Below the pieces are notes generated by a model. The model saw only the letters and a list, made by a program, of their open reading frames with translations, was not told the origin of the DNA and searched no databases. Positions 17,620-26,096 of a DNA stretch of 64,000 nt are shown in pieces. Numbering within the stretch: the stretch's first letter is position 1; the number at the start of each line of letters is the position of its first letter. The stretch spans positions 28,124-92,123 of the forward strand of contig JAIELF010000028.1 of NCBI GenBank assembly GCA_019753235.1. Reading direction: 5' to 3'. Source of the stretch: a bacterium (GTDB lineage: Bacteria; Planctomycetota; Planctomycetia; Kolteriales; Kolteriaceae). Made by a program: the position numbers and the translations under genes.

Positions 17620-18375
17620 ATGGATCGAGCGAAGTTAGAGTCGCTGTTGACGGATGTCCGCGAAGGACGCGTCAGTATTGATCAAGCAGCGGGAACTCTG
17701 CAGGCAGCCCCGGTGCTAGACCTTGGCTTTGCCAACATCGACCAGCAGCGACATCTTCGCTGTGGCTTTCCCGAGGTCATCTACTCGGAGGGGAAGACCG
17801 CCGAGCAAGTCGTGCACATCATGCGCAAGGTGGCCGAGCGAGAAACGATTTGTTTAGCCACTCGGGTGAGCCCCGCGCAGGCGACCGTATTGGAGCGTGA
17901 ACTTCCTGACGTGCAGATTGATCCGGTGAGTCGAATCGCTTGGTTGGGAGAGATGCCCGAGGTGACGGGCGGGATCGTGCGCGTGGTAACAGCCGGTACC
18001 AGCGATCTTCCCGTCGCGCGCGAAGCAGAGCTCACCGCCCGAGCTCTTGGTTGCGAGGTTTCGCTGCTCGCGGATGTTGGCGTTGCGGGGTTGCACCGGA
18101 TTCTCGCTCGGATCCCCGACCTTGCCCAAGCCGACGCGGTGGTGGTGGTCGCGGGGATGGAGGGGGCTCTTCCCAGCGTGGTAGGGGGACTGGTCGATTG
18201 TCCGGTGGTGGCGGTGCCGACCAGCGTGGGTTACGGCGCGAACTTTCAAGGAGTCTCCGCACTTTTGTGCATGCTGACGAGTTGCGCCGCCAATGTAACC
18301 GTGGTCAATATCGATGCTGGCTTCTGCGGCGGCTTTGTCGCGGGATTGATCGCTCGCCGAGCAAGGAAACGCTAG
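17620..18375 (+). CDS. larB: Nickel-pincer cofactor biosynthesis protein LarB
   Basis: A 251-residue protein of the LarB family (related to PurE, AIR carboxylase). LarB carboxylates and hydrolyses nicotinic acid adenine dinucleotide in the first step of the nickel-pincer nucleotide cofactor of lactate racemase. Seen: N-terminal helical part with LGFANIDQQRHLRCGFPEVIY, and the C-terminal PurE-like domain with TAGTSDLPVAREAE, AGMEGALPSVVGGL and PTSVGYG. The ATG has AGAGAGG nearby. LarC, LarE and the racemase are not in this window. It converges on the DUF2256 gene, 11 bases away. Confidence 0.92.
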   Translation: MDRAKLESLLTDVREGRVSIDQAAGTLQAAPVLDLGFANIDQQRHLRCGFPEVIYSEGKTAEQVVHIMRKVAERETICLATRVSPAQATVLERELPDVQIDPVSRIAWLGEMPEVTGGIVRVVTAGTSDLPVAREAELTARALGCEVSLLADVGVAGLHRILARIPDLAQADAVVVVAGMEGALPSVVGGLVDCPVVAVPTSVGYGANFQGVSALLCMLTSCAANVTVVNIDAGFCGGFVAGLIARRARKR

Positions 18376-18386
18376 GAGTTAGTTCC

Positions 18387-18557
18387 TCAAGTATCGGATG
18401 ATCTTGGCGGTGGTTTCCGCACGGTGCGTCGGCATGCATCGCTGCAATAGATGACCTGTTCCCAGTTCCTTTCCCATTTTTTTCGCCAGGAGAATGGCTT
18501 TCCACAGACGGGACACGTCTTTGTCGGACGCTCGCTCGGCAAACGGTGTTTGGGCAT
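18387..18557 (-). CDS. DUF2256 small zinc-ribbon-like protein
   Basis: A 56-residue protein with the complete DUF2256 pattern: [34 protein letters not shown]. The two pairs of Cys (CPVC and CSDAC) should bind zinc. Its function is unknown; the family is widespread and short. The ATG lies 3 bases after the stop of the DUF1499 gene, and no clear ribosome site is seen, so it is probably translated by coupling. It is the last gene of a three-gene minus-strand operon (20144 to 18387). A longer in-frame reading to 18689 only adds sequence out of frame with DUF1499 and is not supported. Confidence 0.85.
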   Translation of the reverse strand: MPKHRLPSERPTKTCPVCGKPFSWRKKWERNWEQVIYCSDACRRTVRKPPPRSSDT

Positions 18558-18559
18558 GC

Positions 18560-19066
18560 TTAAGGGGCGGCTTCTGCGAACTTTCGCCGAATCGTTTCCA
18601 TCCTGGCCCGGTTGACGCCGAGATCGGAGTAGCCCGCTCGCGAGGCAGAGCGGAAATGGATTTCGTGCTTGGCCGGGTCCAGCTTCCACTCGACATCGTC
18701 GACGAATCGAAAGATCGCGCTGCGAAACTCGGCATAAAGATAATGATCGTTCTCTTGAATGATGGTTGCTGCCGGGTCCATCGTGACGATCTCATTCAAT
18801 CGCTGCCAGGCGGCCGCGGGCTGATCGGTGAAGGTATACGGCGGAAGGGAATGGGCTGGATCGGTCGCTTGGCTTGACACCGAGTTCGGCTTTTCCGAGC
18901 AAGGCGCCAGCATTCCATCTGGACCAAGGCCAAGATCATCGGGCCGGGCCGAGGTCACGCTTAAAATCGTGAAGTAGATGGCGATCAGCGACATCATGCC
19001 GAGCAAGACAAGTGAGATCATCAGCATAGGTCGGCCTCGCAAGGGTGGAGTGGGCTGGTCGAGCAC
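18560..19066 (-). CDS. DUF1499 family membrane-anchored protein
   Basis: A 168-residue protein with one transmembrane segment (about 14-37) and a C-terminal DUF1499 domain: [12 protein letters not shown] at its start, then [12 protein letters not shown] and the [20 protein letters not shown] ending. The family has no established activity. The GTG start has AAGGAG eight bases upstream and follows the saccharopine-dehydrogenase-like gene by 22 bases, so the two are in one operon with DUF2256. Confidence 0.88.
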   Translation of the reverse strand: MLDQPTPPLRGRPMLMISLVLLGMMSLIAIYFTILSVTSARPDDLGLGPDGMLAPCSEKPNSVSSQATDPAHSLPPYTFTDQPAAAWQRLNEIVTMDPAATIIQENDHYLYAEFRSAIFRFVDDVEWKLDPAKHEIHFRSASRAGYSDLGVNRARMETIRRKFAEAAP

Positions 19067-19088
19067 GACGGCGTCTCCTTAGCTTCCA

Positions 19089-20144
19089 TCAGCTGATGTC
19101 TTCTCGTACCGTACCTGGGACTTCGAGGATGAGATCTTTACCAAACATTCGGCTCGGCGTTTGAAAACCAGGTGTCGCCTCACCTCGGAGAACTCGCTCG
19201 ACGATGAGTAGCGACGTGAGTGCTGTCAAGGTGTAGCCTTCGGGGCCACGAATCCGCGACGATCGTGTTTCCCCCTTTTTGTTGCGAACTTCTCCCCAGA
19301 GCAAGCTAGCGCCCCGCTCTCGTTCCGCATCATCGGGGCCAGCCTTTTTGCTTTTGATCTTTCCTTTGATGTAGTTCTGCACGGGGCCCAACCGCAGCAG
19401 AAAGCCTATGTATCGACTGAAGCGAAGACTCTTCAGCGAGGCGGCAGGCATGGCCGTGTAGACTTCGATGTTGGGGATTCCTGTGCTATGAAAAGCGGTC
19501 GATACATCCCCCCAGGGGATGGTGACGGCCAACGTCGGACCTCGGCCGAAATCGATCTCGCGCGTCTTGTAGCCAGGAGGCACCGGCACGATCTTTCCAT
19601 CCTTGCGAATGGCGCCGGGTCGGCCCATTCCCTCGGCCATGGTCGTCGCGGTTCCGCGCGAAAGTCGGCCAAGCCCTTGGAAGCCGAGCGTCAATTCATG
19701 AGCGTCCGGCAACCGGGATTTGAGATGTGCCGCCAGGTTATCCGACGGAACGACATCGAATCCGACGCCAGGGATCAGCATGACGCCGGCCGAGCGTGCC
19801 TCTTCATTTCGTGCGGCGAGGGCTTCGAAGACGGCCACTTCACCCGTGATGTCTAGATAGTGGACCTTCTTCCGAAGGCAGGCATCCGACATCGGACGAT
19901 AAGTGTGCGAGAAGGGGCCGGCCGTATGCAAGACAAGCGTTACCCCTTCGAGTGCTTTGTCGATGGAGGATCGGTCCTCCAGCGATGCGACCCGAAAAGG
20001 GAGATCGTACTTCCGGGCGACCTCTTCCAACTTGACGGGATCTCGGCCCGAGAGGATCGGCCGATAGCCTTTCTCCGTGGCGATCCGAACCGTCAGTTCC
20101 CCCGTGTAGCCATACGCTCCGTATAAAAGCCAATCGCCTGACAT
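19089..20144 (-). CDS. Saccharopine dehydrogenase-like NAD(P)-binding protein
   Basis: A 351-residue protein with an N-terminal Rossmann segment (YGAYGYTGELTVRIA, then LSGRDPVKLEEVA) and the C-terminal domain of the saccharopine dehydrogenase-like / trans-acting enoyl reductase family. GPFSHTYRPMSDACL and YLDITGEVAVFEAL are typical. Members reduce acyl chains or have unknown substrates; true lysine metabolism is unlikely. I start at ATG 20144 because AAGGA lies eight bases upstream and the beta-strand of the Rossmann fold follows at once; ATG 20183 would add 13 residues. It leads the operon with DUF1499 and DUF2256. Confidence 0.85.
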   Translation of the reverse strand: MSGDWLLYGAYGYTGELTVRIATEKGYRPILSGRDPVKLEEVARKYDLPFRVASLEDRSSIDKALEGVTLVLHTAGPFSHTYRPMSDACLRKKVHYLDITGEVAVFEALAARNEEARSAGVMLIPGVGFDVVPSDNLAAHLKSRLPDAHELTLGFQGLGRLSRGTATTMAEGMGRPGAIRKDGKIVPVPPGYKTREIDFGRGPTLAVTIPWGDVSTAFHSTGIPNIEVYTAMPAASLKSLRFSRYIGFLLRLGPVQNYIKGKIKSKKAGPDDAERERGASLLWGEVRNKKGETRSSRIRGPEGYTLTALTSLLIVERVLRGEATPGFQTPSRMFGKDLILEVPGTVREDIS

Positions 20145-20411
20145 TTGTTTTCCTTCGGCGGGTTCGTCCGCGTCACTCGTCACAAAACCTGATCTCCGGC
20201 GACTTCACTGGCGCCTGAGCAAGATTCCGATCCTTGTCCCGCGATGCCACGGGGGGAAGGTCGAAGCATATCTCTCTTTCAGAGGAACATCATACATCTT
20301 CGCTGACGGTAGCGTCTGATCGGCTTGGCCAATTCTGTTGGGGTCGGTACGCTGGTAGGATAGGCGACGCTCGGCCAGACGCGTTTCTCGTGACAGGGAG
20401 TTGACAACGAC

Positions 20412-22622
20412 ATGACAGCCGCGACTCAGCCACCCTTGGGATCCTCGCCCGACGAGAAAAGTCCCGCTCGCCGAGACGATTCGTACCCGTTTGATCGAGA
20501 ACCGGTTGATTGGATGGGCTGGTCTCGTGTCGGGATCGGGGTGGCCCTGACGCTTGGGCTACTGGTGCTTGGCTTGGGTTACTGCCTTGTTTACTCGGCT
20601 CTGGAGGGGCGAGTTCCCCCGGTTCGAGTTTTGCTTTGGTTTGTGCCGGCGGTGCTCGCCTGTATCGGGGTCACTTGGGGGCTGGGCAAGCGGCCCGGGA
20701 TTGGCCCCTGGGGAAATCTCCTTGCCCTGGCGATCGTGGCGGGCTGGTTTGGAGTCACGTTCTACATCGGAACGAGCATGACCATCGCGCGCGATTCGCA
20801 TTCGCTGATCCTGGCGATGTATGCCGCCGCCACACTGTGGATGCCCTGGTTGGCGTGGATCGGCTGGACGGGAGGAAATCTTTTCTCTCGAGGCACGATG
20901 CTGGTCATGTTGATCGCCCTGCTTGTCGGATTTCATTACCTCGTCGCGGTCCCAGGTCTGACCGGCGACCGCAAAGTACAACTGGCAATGCGAAGTAAAG
21001 GGCCTGGCCCGCTGGTGGCGGCGGATGCGAGCGCGAAGCTCGCGGTTGCGCTCGATCCGACTCCTTACGATTATCCTCAATATCTCGGCCCCAAGCGAAA
21101 CGCCTGTTTTCGGGGGGTCGAACTCAATCTCGATTGGAAGAACTTTCCGCCCGAGAAGAAATGGCGACACGCGGTCGGCAAAGGATGGAGCGCGTTTGCT
21201 ATCGTCGGGGATTTCGCCTTTACTCAAGAGCAGCGAGGCGACGACGAATCGGTCGTCTGTTATTCGCTTCGAACCGGTGAAACAGTTTGGGTTCATTCCG
21301 ATCGCGATGCGTTTCGTTCGACGTTCGGCGGCGACGGCCCGCGTGCGACCCCCACCATTCATGAGGGCATTGTCTACACCGTCGGCGCGACGGGAATAGT
21401 CAATTGCCTGGCCGGCGATACCGGACAAGTCATCTGGTCAACCCGAATCCGTGAGCAGAACGAAGAGAACCTTCCGCACGGAATCTGCGGATCCCCTTTG
21501 CTGGTCGGGAATCATCTTTATGTCTGCCCGGTGAAATCGGCGAAGACGTCTCTCATGGCGATCGATGCCCGAACGGGTAAAGAGATCTTCTCCGCTTGGG
21601 GAGGAAGGTCGGCGTACAGCTCGCCGGTGATGGTCGAACTTGATCACGTTCCGCAGATCCTTTGTTTCAATGCCGACGCGATCGTCGCCCACGATCCGAA
21701 GACCGGAAACGTTCTTTGGAAGTATCCTTGGGGGAATGACCAAGGGGTCAACGCGTCCCAACCGATCGTCTATCGCGACGATCGCGAGAACGTGATGGTG
21801 TCGACCTCGTACGGCAAAGGTGCATCTCTCTTTGCCGTTACGCACGACCCGAGTGGCGAGTGGAGCACCGCCCAGCGGTGGAAAACCCCGAAATTCAAGA
21901 ATCAGTTTTCGACCAGCGTTCTCATCGACGACATGGCCGTCGGGCTGGATGACGGGATACTGGCGGCAATTGATCTTTCATCAGGAAAGCTGATCTGGAA
22001 AGGGGGACGCTACGGTCACGGTCAGATCATTCAGGTCGGACAAGCGATCATCGTGCTCAGCGAGCAAGGGGATCTCATCCTCATCGATCCCAAGGGGGAA
22101 ACGAAAGAGCTCGGCGTCGTTCCCGAGGCGATCAACGGCAAGACTTGGAATCACTTGGCAATATCGCCGCCTTACTTGCTTGTTCGCAATGCCGAGGAGG
22201 CTGCTTGCTACAAGCTGGCGATTGCCGACGATTCCAATAGTTCGTCACCTCGTCCCGACAAACCAGAATCGTCGCCGGCCAATCCGCCAACGCAAGTGAA
22301 AGCGAAGCCGGCCCCGCCCCAAGAGACCCAGCCGAAGGTGACGGCCGCGTCGCTACCGACTTCCAGCGAGATTAAGTCGAAAGAGGAAAAGCCGGCCAAG
22401 GCTCGGCCATCGGCGTTCGAAACGGACCTGACCTTGCCTGGCTTCGATTCACCGCCGGGCAAGAGTGACAATGTTCCGAAGAACGATCTACCCAAGCCGG
22501 GCTCGGCCACCGAACCGCTCCCGCCACTTCGGGATCCGAAGCTGCCGGGCGACCTACCGGGTGAATTGCCTGCAGGACTACCCCCGGTTGTTCCGCCCCC
22601 TCCGTCGGGCGCGAATCCCTAG
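20412..22622 (+). CDS. Membrane protein with PQQ-like beta-propeller
   Basis: A 736-residue protein in three parts. Residues about 38-185 contain five hydrophobic spans. Residues about 215-600 are a PQQ-type propeller with repeated blades ending in GxxxW (for example TGETVWVH, TGQVIWST, TGNVLWKY, SGKLIWKG). The last 130 residues are rich in Pro, Ser and Lys and are probably disordered. No quinoprotein catalytic residues are evident, so it may be a scaffold or binding protein rather than a dehydrogenase. ATG with GGGAG eleven bases upstream. Its 3' end overlaps the convergent nuclease gene by 45 bases. Confidence 0.85.
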   Translation: MTAATQPPLGSSPDEKSPARRDDSYPFDREPVDWMGWSRVGIGVALTLGLLVLGLGYCLVYSALEGRVPPVRVLLWFVPAVLACIGVTWGLGKRPGIGPWGNLLALAIVAGWFGVTFYIGTSMTIARDSHSLILAMYAAATLWMPWLAWIGWTGGNLFSRGTMLVMLIALLVGFHYLVAVPGLTGDRKVQLAMRSKGPGPLVAADASAKLAVALDPTPYDYPQYLGPKRNACFRGVELNLDWKNFPPEKKWRHAVGKGWSAFAIVGDFAFTQEQRGDDESVVCYSLRTGETVWVHSDRDAFRSTFGGDGPRATPTIHEGIVYTVGATGIVNCLAGDTGQVIWSTRIREQNEENLPHGICGSPLLVGNHLYVCPVKSAKTSLMAIDARTGKEIFSAWGGRSAYSSPVMVELDHVPQILCFNADAIVAHDPKTGNVLWKYPWGNDQGVNASQPIVYRDDRENVMVSTSYGKGASLFAVTHDPSGEWSTAQRWKTPKFKNQFSTSVLIDDMAVGLDDGILAAIDLSSGKLIWKGGRYGHGQIIQVGQAIIVLSEQGDLILIDPKGETKELGVVPEAINGKTWNHLAISPPYLLVRNAEEAACYKLAIADDSNSSSPRPDKPESSPANPPTQVKAKPAPPQETQPKVTAASLPTSSEIKSKEEKPAKARPSAFETDLTLPGFDSPPGKSDNVPKNDLPKPGSATEPLPPLRDPKLPGDLPGELPAGLPPVVPPPPSGANP

Positions 22623-23627
22623 GAGGAAAAGGCGAGTTCCCATCACGCCCCCCAGGGAGAATCCCAGTAGTGTTCCGCTGGATAGCTCGGGAATCGCGAC
22701 GTTGAACCGGACCTGAACCGGGTAATGATCGGAAGGGTATAAGCCACCATTGTACGTGTTGCGAAGAATACTCGCCGATGTCGGGGTGAATGGGCTGTTG
22801 GGGCCGGCGGTGTACAGAACATGATCGATCCGCGTTCCCGAGGTCCCGCCGGCATAGTTGTGAAACGTTCGCCCGTCGACGCCCCCTCCATTGACGAACG
22901 CATCGGCTAAATCGACGCCGGTCGTCGTCGTCAAATCGCGCAGCGTTCGGTACTCGGTCGAACTTGACGACGAATTCAAGTCGCCGATCATCAAGATGGG
23001 TAGACCTGCCGACAGACTGGGAAGAAAGCTTTGAATAAGCTCGGCCGACTGACGACGCGCGAGTGAATCAAGCGACCAATGGGTGCTCATGACAAAGTAA
23101 CTGTCGTTGCTCAGTTGATCTCGCAGCTTTACCCAAGACGCCATGCGCGGGTTGCCAATATCAGAACCATTTCCTGTGAATGTTGTTCCCGGAATCGTTG
23201 GAGTACTGCTCAGCCAGAATTCACCCTGATCGAGTAGGGCGAATCGACTCGCTCGGAAGAAGATACCGTTGGAATCATCGTTCCCGGTGGTGTCGCGACC
23301 TCGGCCGACGTAGCGGTACTCGGGGAAGGCCGCAAGCAGATCATCCCGCTGGCCTGGCTTCAATTCTTGAATCCCCATGATGTCGGGGGCGGCCGAGCGA
23401 ATGATGGAGATCGCCCGGTCGCGACGGTGCGGTCCAGCGAAGTAGTCACTGGGGTTATTTATGTTCAACCAGACCCAACTATCGACGGGATCGGTCCCGA
23501 AAAACGCGCCGCGAATGTTGAAGCTCACCACATTCAGCGTCGCGACCTGAGCGAATACCGTGGGTCCGCTGCATGCGATCAGCAATACTGTTGCTATTGT
23601 TCGGGTGAAGATTAGTTTTCGGATCAA
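22578..23627 (-). CDS. Secreted endonuclease/exonuclease/phosphatase-family protein
   Basis: A 349-residue exported protein of the EEP (DNase I-like) superfamily. After a signal peptide (LIFTRTIATVLLIACSG to VFAQ) come VVSFNIRG, GIQELKPGQ (metal Glu), MSTHWSLD, GDLNSSSSS (Asp/Asn) and the C-terminal SDHYPV His. It cleaves phosphodiesters outside the cytoplasm; substrates may be DNA, RNA or phospholipids. The end (IPELSSG, a hydrophobic segment, then RARRRGR) looks like a PEP-CTERM-type sorting tail. I favour TTG 23627, with AGGGGG five bases before it; GTG 23654 is an alternative. The 3' end overlaps the PQQ gene. Confidence 0.87.
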   Translation of the reverse strand: MIRKLIFTRTIATVLLIACSGPTVFAQVATLNVVSFNIRGAFFGTDPVDSWVWLNINNPSDYFAGPHRRDRAISIIRSAAPDIMGIQELKPGQRDDLLAAFPEYRYVGRGRDTTGNDDSNGIFFRASRFALLDQGEFWLSSTPTIPGTTFTGNGSDIGNPRMASWVKLRDQLSNDSYFVMSTHWSLDSLARRQSAELIQSFLPSLSAGLPILMIGDLNSSSSSTEYRTLRDLTTTTGVDLADAFVNGGGVDGRTFHNYAGGTSGTRIDHVLYTAGPNSPFTPTSASILRNTYNGGLYPSDHYPVQVRFNVAIPELSSGTLLGFSLGGVMGTRLFLLGIRARRRGRNNRG

Positions 23628-23778
23628 GGAATCCCCCTCTGCTCTCTTCGCCACTCGAAGAATACATCACCAATTTGGTTGTAACAGGCACTTGTCGCGG
23701 GTGCGTCGATCAAGGACGTCTTACTTCAGCACGTCATTGGTGCCGAGAAGAGGATCCGGTGACGGGCACAGAGGCGAA

Positions 23779-24828
23779 TCAGGCCTGAATCGTTGGAACG
23801 GAAACGGAACTGGTAGGGCTCTCTCCTCGGTAGATGGATTGAATTCGGTCGCGATTGAGCCCTAGAACTCGGTCGAATCGGCTCAGCTTCATTCCGTGTA
23901 ATTCGGGGCTCTTGTCGGCCAGGCTGCTTAGCATTTTCACATCGCAAACGATCTCGATGTGAACGATCAGTGACAGGAGTGGTCGGGTCAACTTGATGAA
24001 CGCGGCGCGGGCCGCCGTGCGCGCTCGCAAGTAGGCGAATACAACCAACTCGGTTCGATCTTGATCGATGGGGTTGAAGAAGACGTAGATGCGGTATCGA
24101 TCGCGCCGCTCTGCCCCGGTCTTTGGATCGTTCCAGAACTGTTCGTACTGCGTGTAGACAGGGGAGAAATACGTGACCCAGTCGTCGGTGAAGATGTCGC
24201 CCGTCTTTAAGCCGGCCAACTGCTGCACCACCCAAGGGGTCTTCTTTTGAGGCCCCGTGTTGATGACACGAACGGTATCGGTCGACTGCTCGACCGTGGT
24301 TCGAACCTCGGCCATCTTCGATAGGTCATACCCAAAATTCGCATGGGTGGTGGGAGTATGTTCGACTTCCGTAAAGTTGTCGAGAACGACTTCCAAGGGC
24401 GCGGGGACCATGTAGTCTCTGGCACAGACATACTCATAGCCGGCCAGATCGAACTCGGGAATCACCGCCTGGGCGCCGGCCCGTTTCATCCAAACGTAGC
24501 CATGCTTCTCGGCCGTGTCAAAAGCATGGGCACAAACACGAAGCTTCGGCGTGCCAGGACTCTCCGCCTGTCCGGTAGTGTCGTACTGCCAACCGTGATA
24601 GCTGCACTGCAATTTTCCGTTGATGACGGAACCTCGGCTCAGGCGAGCCCGGCGATGGACGCAACAGTCCTCCATGGCGCCGATCTTTCCGCCGGCGCCA
24701 CGAAAGAGAACGAACTCTTTCCCACCCAACATGATGCCGATCGGCTTTTGCCTCAACTTGGATGAGGCGACGACCGGATGCCAATGGTCAAAGACCCCCA
24801 CGTCGATCCCCCCCGTCTGCTGGTTCAC
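23779..24828 (-). CDS. Rieske [2Fe-2S] ring-hydroxylating oxygenase alpha subunit
   Basis: A 349-residue oxygenase. The Rieske cluster ligands are CVHRRA and CSYHGW, 17 residues apart (about 54-75). The mononuclear iron site is DNFTEVEHTPTTH (His-His with an acidic partner). The sequence resembles vanillate demethylase and pheophorbide a / chlorophyllide oxygenase-type enzymes more than benzene dioxygenase. It needs a reductase, which is not adjacent. The GTG start has GGAGG directly before it, which is unusually close. The substrate cannot be told. A 282-base gap separates it from the divergent acetoacetate-decarboxylase-like gene. Confidence 0.87.
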   Translation of the reverse strand: MNQQTGGIDVGVFDHWHPVVASSKLRQKPIGIMLGGKEFVLFRGAGGKIGAMEDCCVHRRARLSRGSVINGKLQCSYHGWQYDTTGQAESPGTPKLRVCAHAFDTAEKHGYVWMKRAGAQAVIPEFDLAGYEYVCARDYMVPAPLEVVLDNFTEVEHTPTTHANFGYDLSKMAEVRTTVEQSTDTVRVINTGPQKKTPWVVQQLAGLKTGDIFTDDWVTYFSPVYTQYEQFWNDPKTGAERRDRYRIYVFFNPIDQDRTELVVFAYLRARTAARAAFIKLTRPLLSLIVHIEIVCDVKMLSSLADKSPELHGMKLSRFDRVLGLNRDRIQSIYRGESPTSSVSVPTIQA

Positions 24829-25110
24829 CCTCCGATCATAAGGCTTGATTTTGCTGGTTACTAGAGACGTTCAGAAAACAATCCCCTTTTACCGAGTGCA
24901 TGAGGGGGGGGCAGGATTCGCGGGCGTCTCCTTCCTCATGGGCAATCGCTTTCACAACGATTCCGGGTCGGTTAAAATAGAGACCAGTCCCGAGAGTCCC
25001 TTTTTAAGGGCCAAGAGAACGGTTTATTGCCGATCATTTTGGCCGCGGGGGCTTGTTCAAAGTGGCTTGGGTGTTTGTGAGCGTCCATCGTCGAAGACGA
25101 GGGGTTCAAC

Positions 25111-25878
25111 ATGTCTCGACCCTATCCCCCTGCCCCTTGGCACCTTTCTGGCCAAGGGGTGCAGCTCGTTCAAACGGTCGACGTTCGCGATGTTCGTCGG
25201 CTGGTGCCGCCGGAACTCTCGATTGTTTCCGTTTGGCCTGGTCGAACGCTGGGCGTCGTCGCCTTTGCCCATTATGGGCCTGGCTCGGTGTTGGAATATG
25301 ACGAACTGATCATCGCGCCGGCGATCGTTCGTTATCGTGGCCAATGGGGCGTCTGGGTTTCTCACATCTATGTCAATCATCCTCTCAGTGTGCAAGGGGG
25401 GAGAGAACTCTGGGGAGTCCCCAAAGAACTGGCAGACTTTCGCTGGCACGACGATGGTCGATCCGCCAGCGTCGAAGCGATCGATCAAGGCCGAACAATC
25501 TGCAGAGTCTCGATGTGTCGACGATGGTGGATGGGACGCCATCACTTAGCCTTTCCGACGTTCAGCCAACTCGGCGGGCAACTCATTCGATTTATCGGCG
25601 ACACCACAGGACGGATCGGTTGGGGTAAAGGAGAGCTTCACATCGACCCCTCCGCCCCCTTCGGTAAGATTCGTTTTGGGAAGCCGAGACTCTCCCTTTG
25701 GGTACAGGAGATGACACTCGTTTGTGGAGAACCAAACACCGTCGGCGCGACGGGATGGGAAGCCGGCATGGATCGGTTCGTCGCGCAGCCAGCCATGTTC
25801 GGGAGATCGGCCGCGGGCGGAATTACCTTTGACGGATCATCACCCACGCAATTCGACCCAGAAGCAGCATCGCCGTGA
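25111..25878 (+). CDS. Acetoacetate decarboxylase-family protein
   Basis: A 255-residue protein of the ADC superfamily: PAPWHLSGQGVQLV near the N-terminus, GPGSVLEYDELIIAP, and the Schiff-base segment GGRELWGVPKELADF with the candidate catalytic Lys. True acetoacetate decarboxylases have a second Lys beside it, which tunes its pKa; here the neighbour is Glu. It may therefore be an aldolase-dehydratase or a lipocalin-like relative rather than a decarboxylase. GAGGGG precedes the ATG. The end overlaps the small membrane protein gene on the other strand. Confidence 0.82.
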   Translation: MSRPYPPAPWHLSGQGVQLVQTVDVRDVRRLVPPELSIVSVWPGRTLGVVAFAHYGPGSVLEYDELIIAPAIVRYRGQWGVWVSHIYVNHPLSVQGGRELWGVPKELADFRWHDDGRSASVEAIDQGRTICRVSMCRRWWMGRHHLAFPTFSQLGGQLIRFIGDTTGRIGWGKGELHIDPSAPFGKIRFGKPRLSLWVQEMTLVCGEPNTVGATGWEAGMDRFVAQPAMFGRSAAGGITFDGSSPTQFDPEAASP

Positions 25879-26059
25879 CAAAGAGAATCATCGGGAAAAT
25901 GCCGTTCCATCCCATCGGAAGGATAACGTAGTAGACAAAAGCGATCGGCAGCGTCACCGCAATCACAAGACCGATCCCAAGAACGAACTGCAATCCCGCC
26001 ACCGTGGCAGCCTGTTGATGGACGGGTGCATCTTCCTTTTGATCATCGTCCGAGTTCAA
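25823..26059 (-). CDS. Small two-span membrane protein
   Basis: A 78-residue protein with an acidic, hydrophilic N-terminus (about 20 residues) and two hydrophobic segments (about 21-45 and 53-72), ending in RQR. I recognise no family. The start is TTG with AAGGA nine bases upstream. It follows the CocE hydrolase gene by 37 bases on the same strand and is probably cotranscribed. Its end overlaps the convergent ADC-like gene by 56 bases. Confidence 0.65.
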   Translation of the reverse strand: MNSDDDQKEDAPVHQQAATVAGLQFVLGIGLVIAVTLPIAFVYYVILPMGWNGIFPMILFVTAMLLLGRIAWVMIRQR

Positions 26060-26096
26060 GTCGATTTTTCCTTCTGCGTGTTCGCTTAAGCTTTCT

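Noticed and set aside
17986..18262. Long frames antisense to larB
   Set aside because: Rich in Arg and Pro, typical of shadow frames in GC-rich genes.
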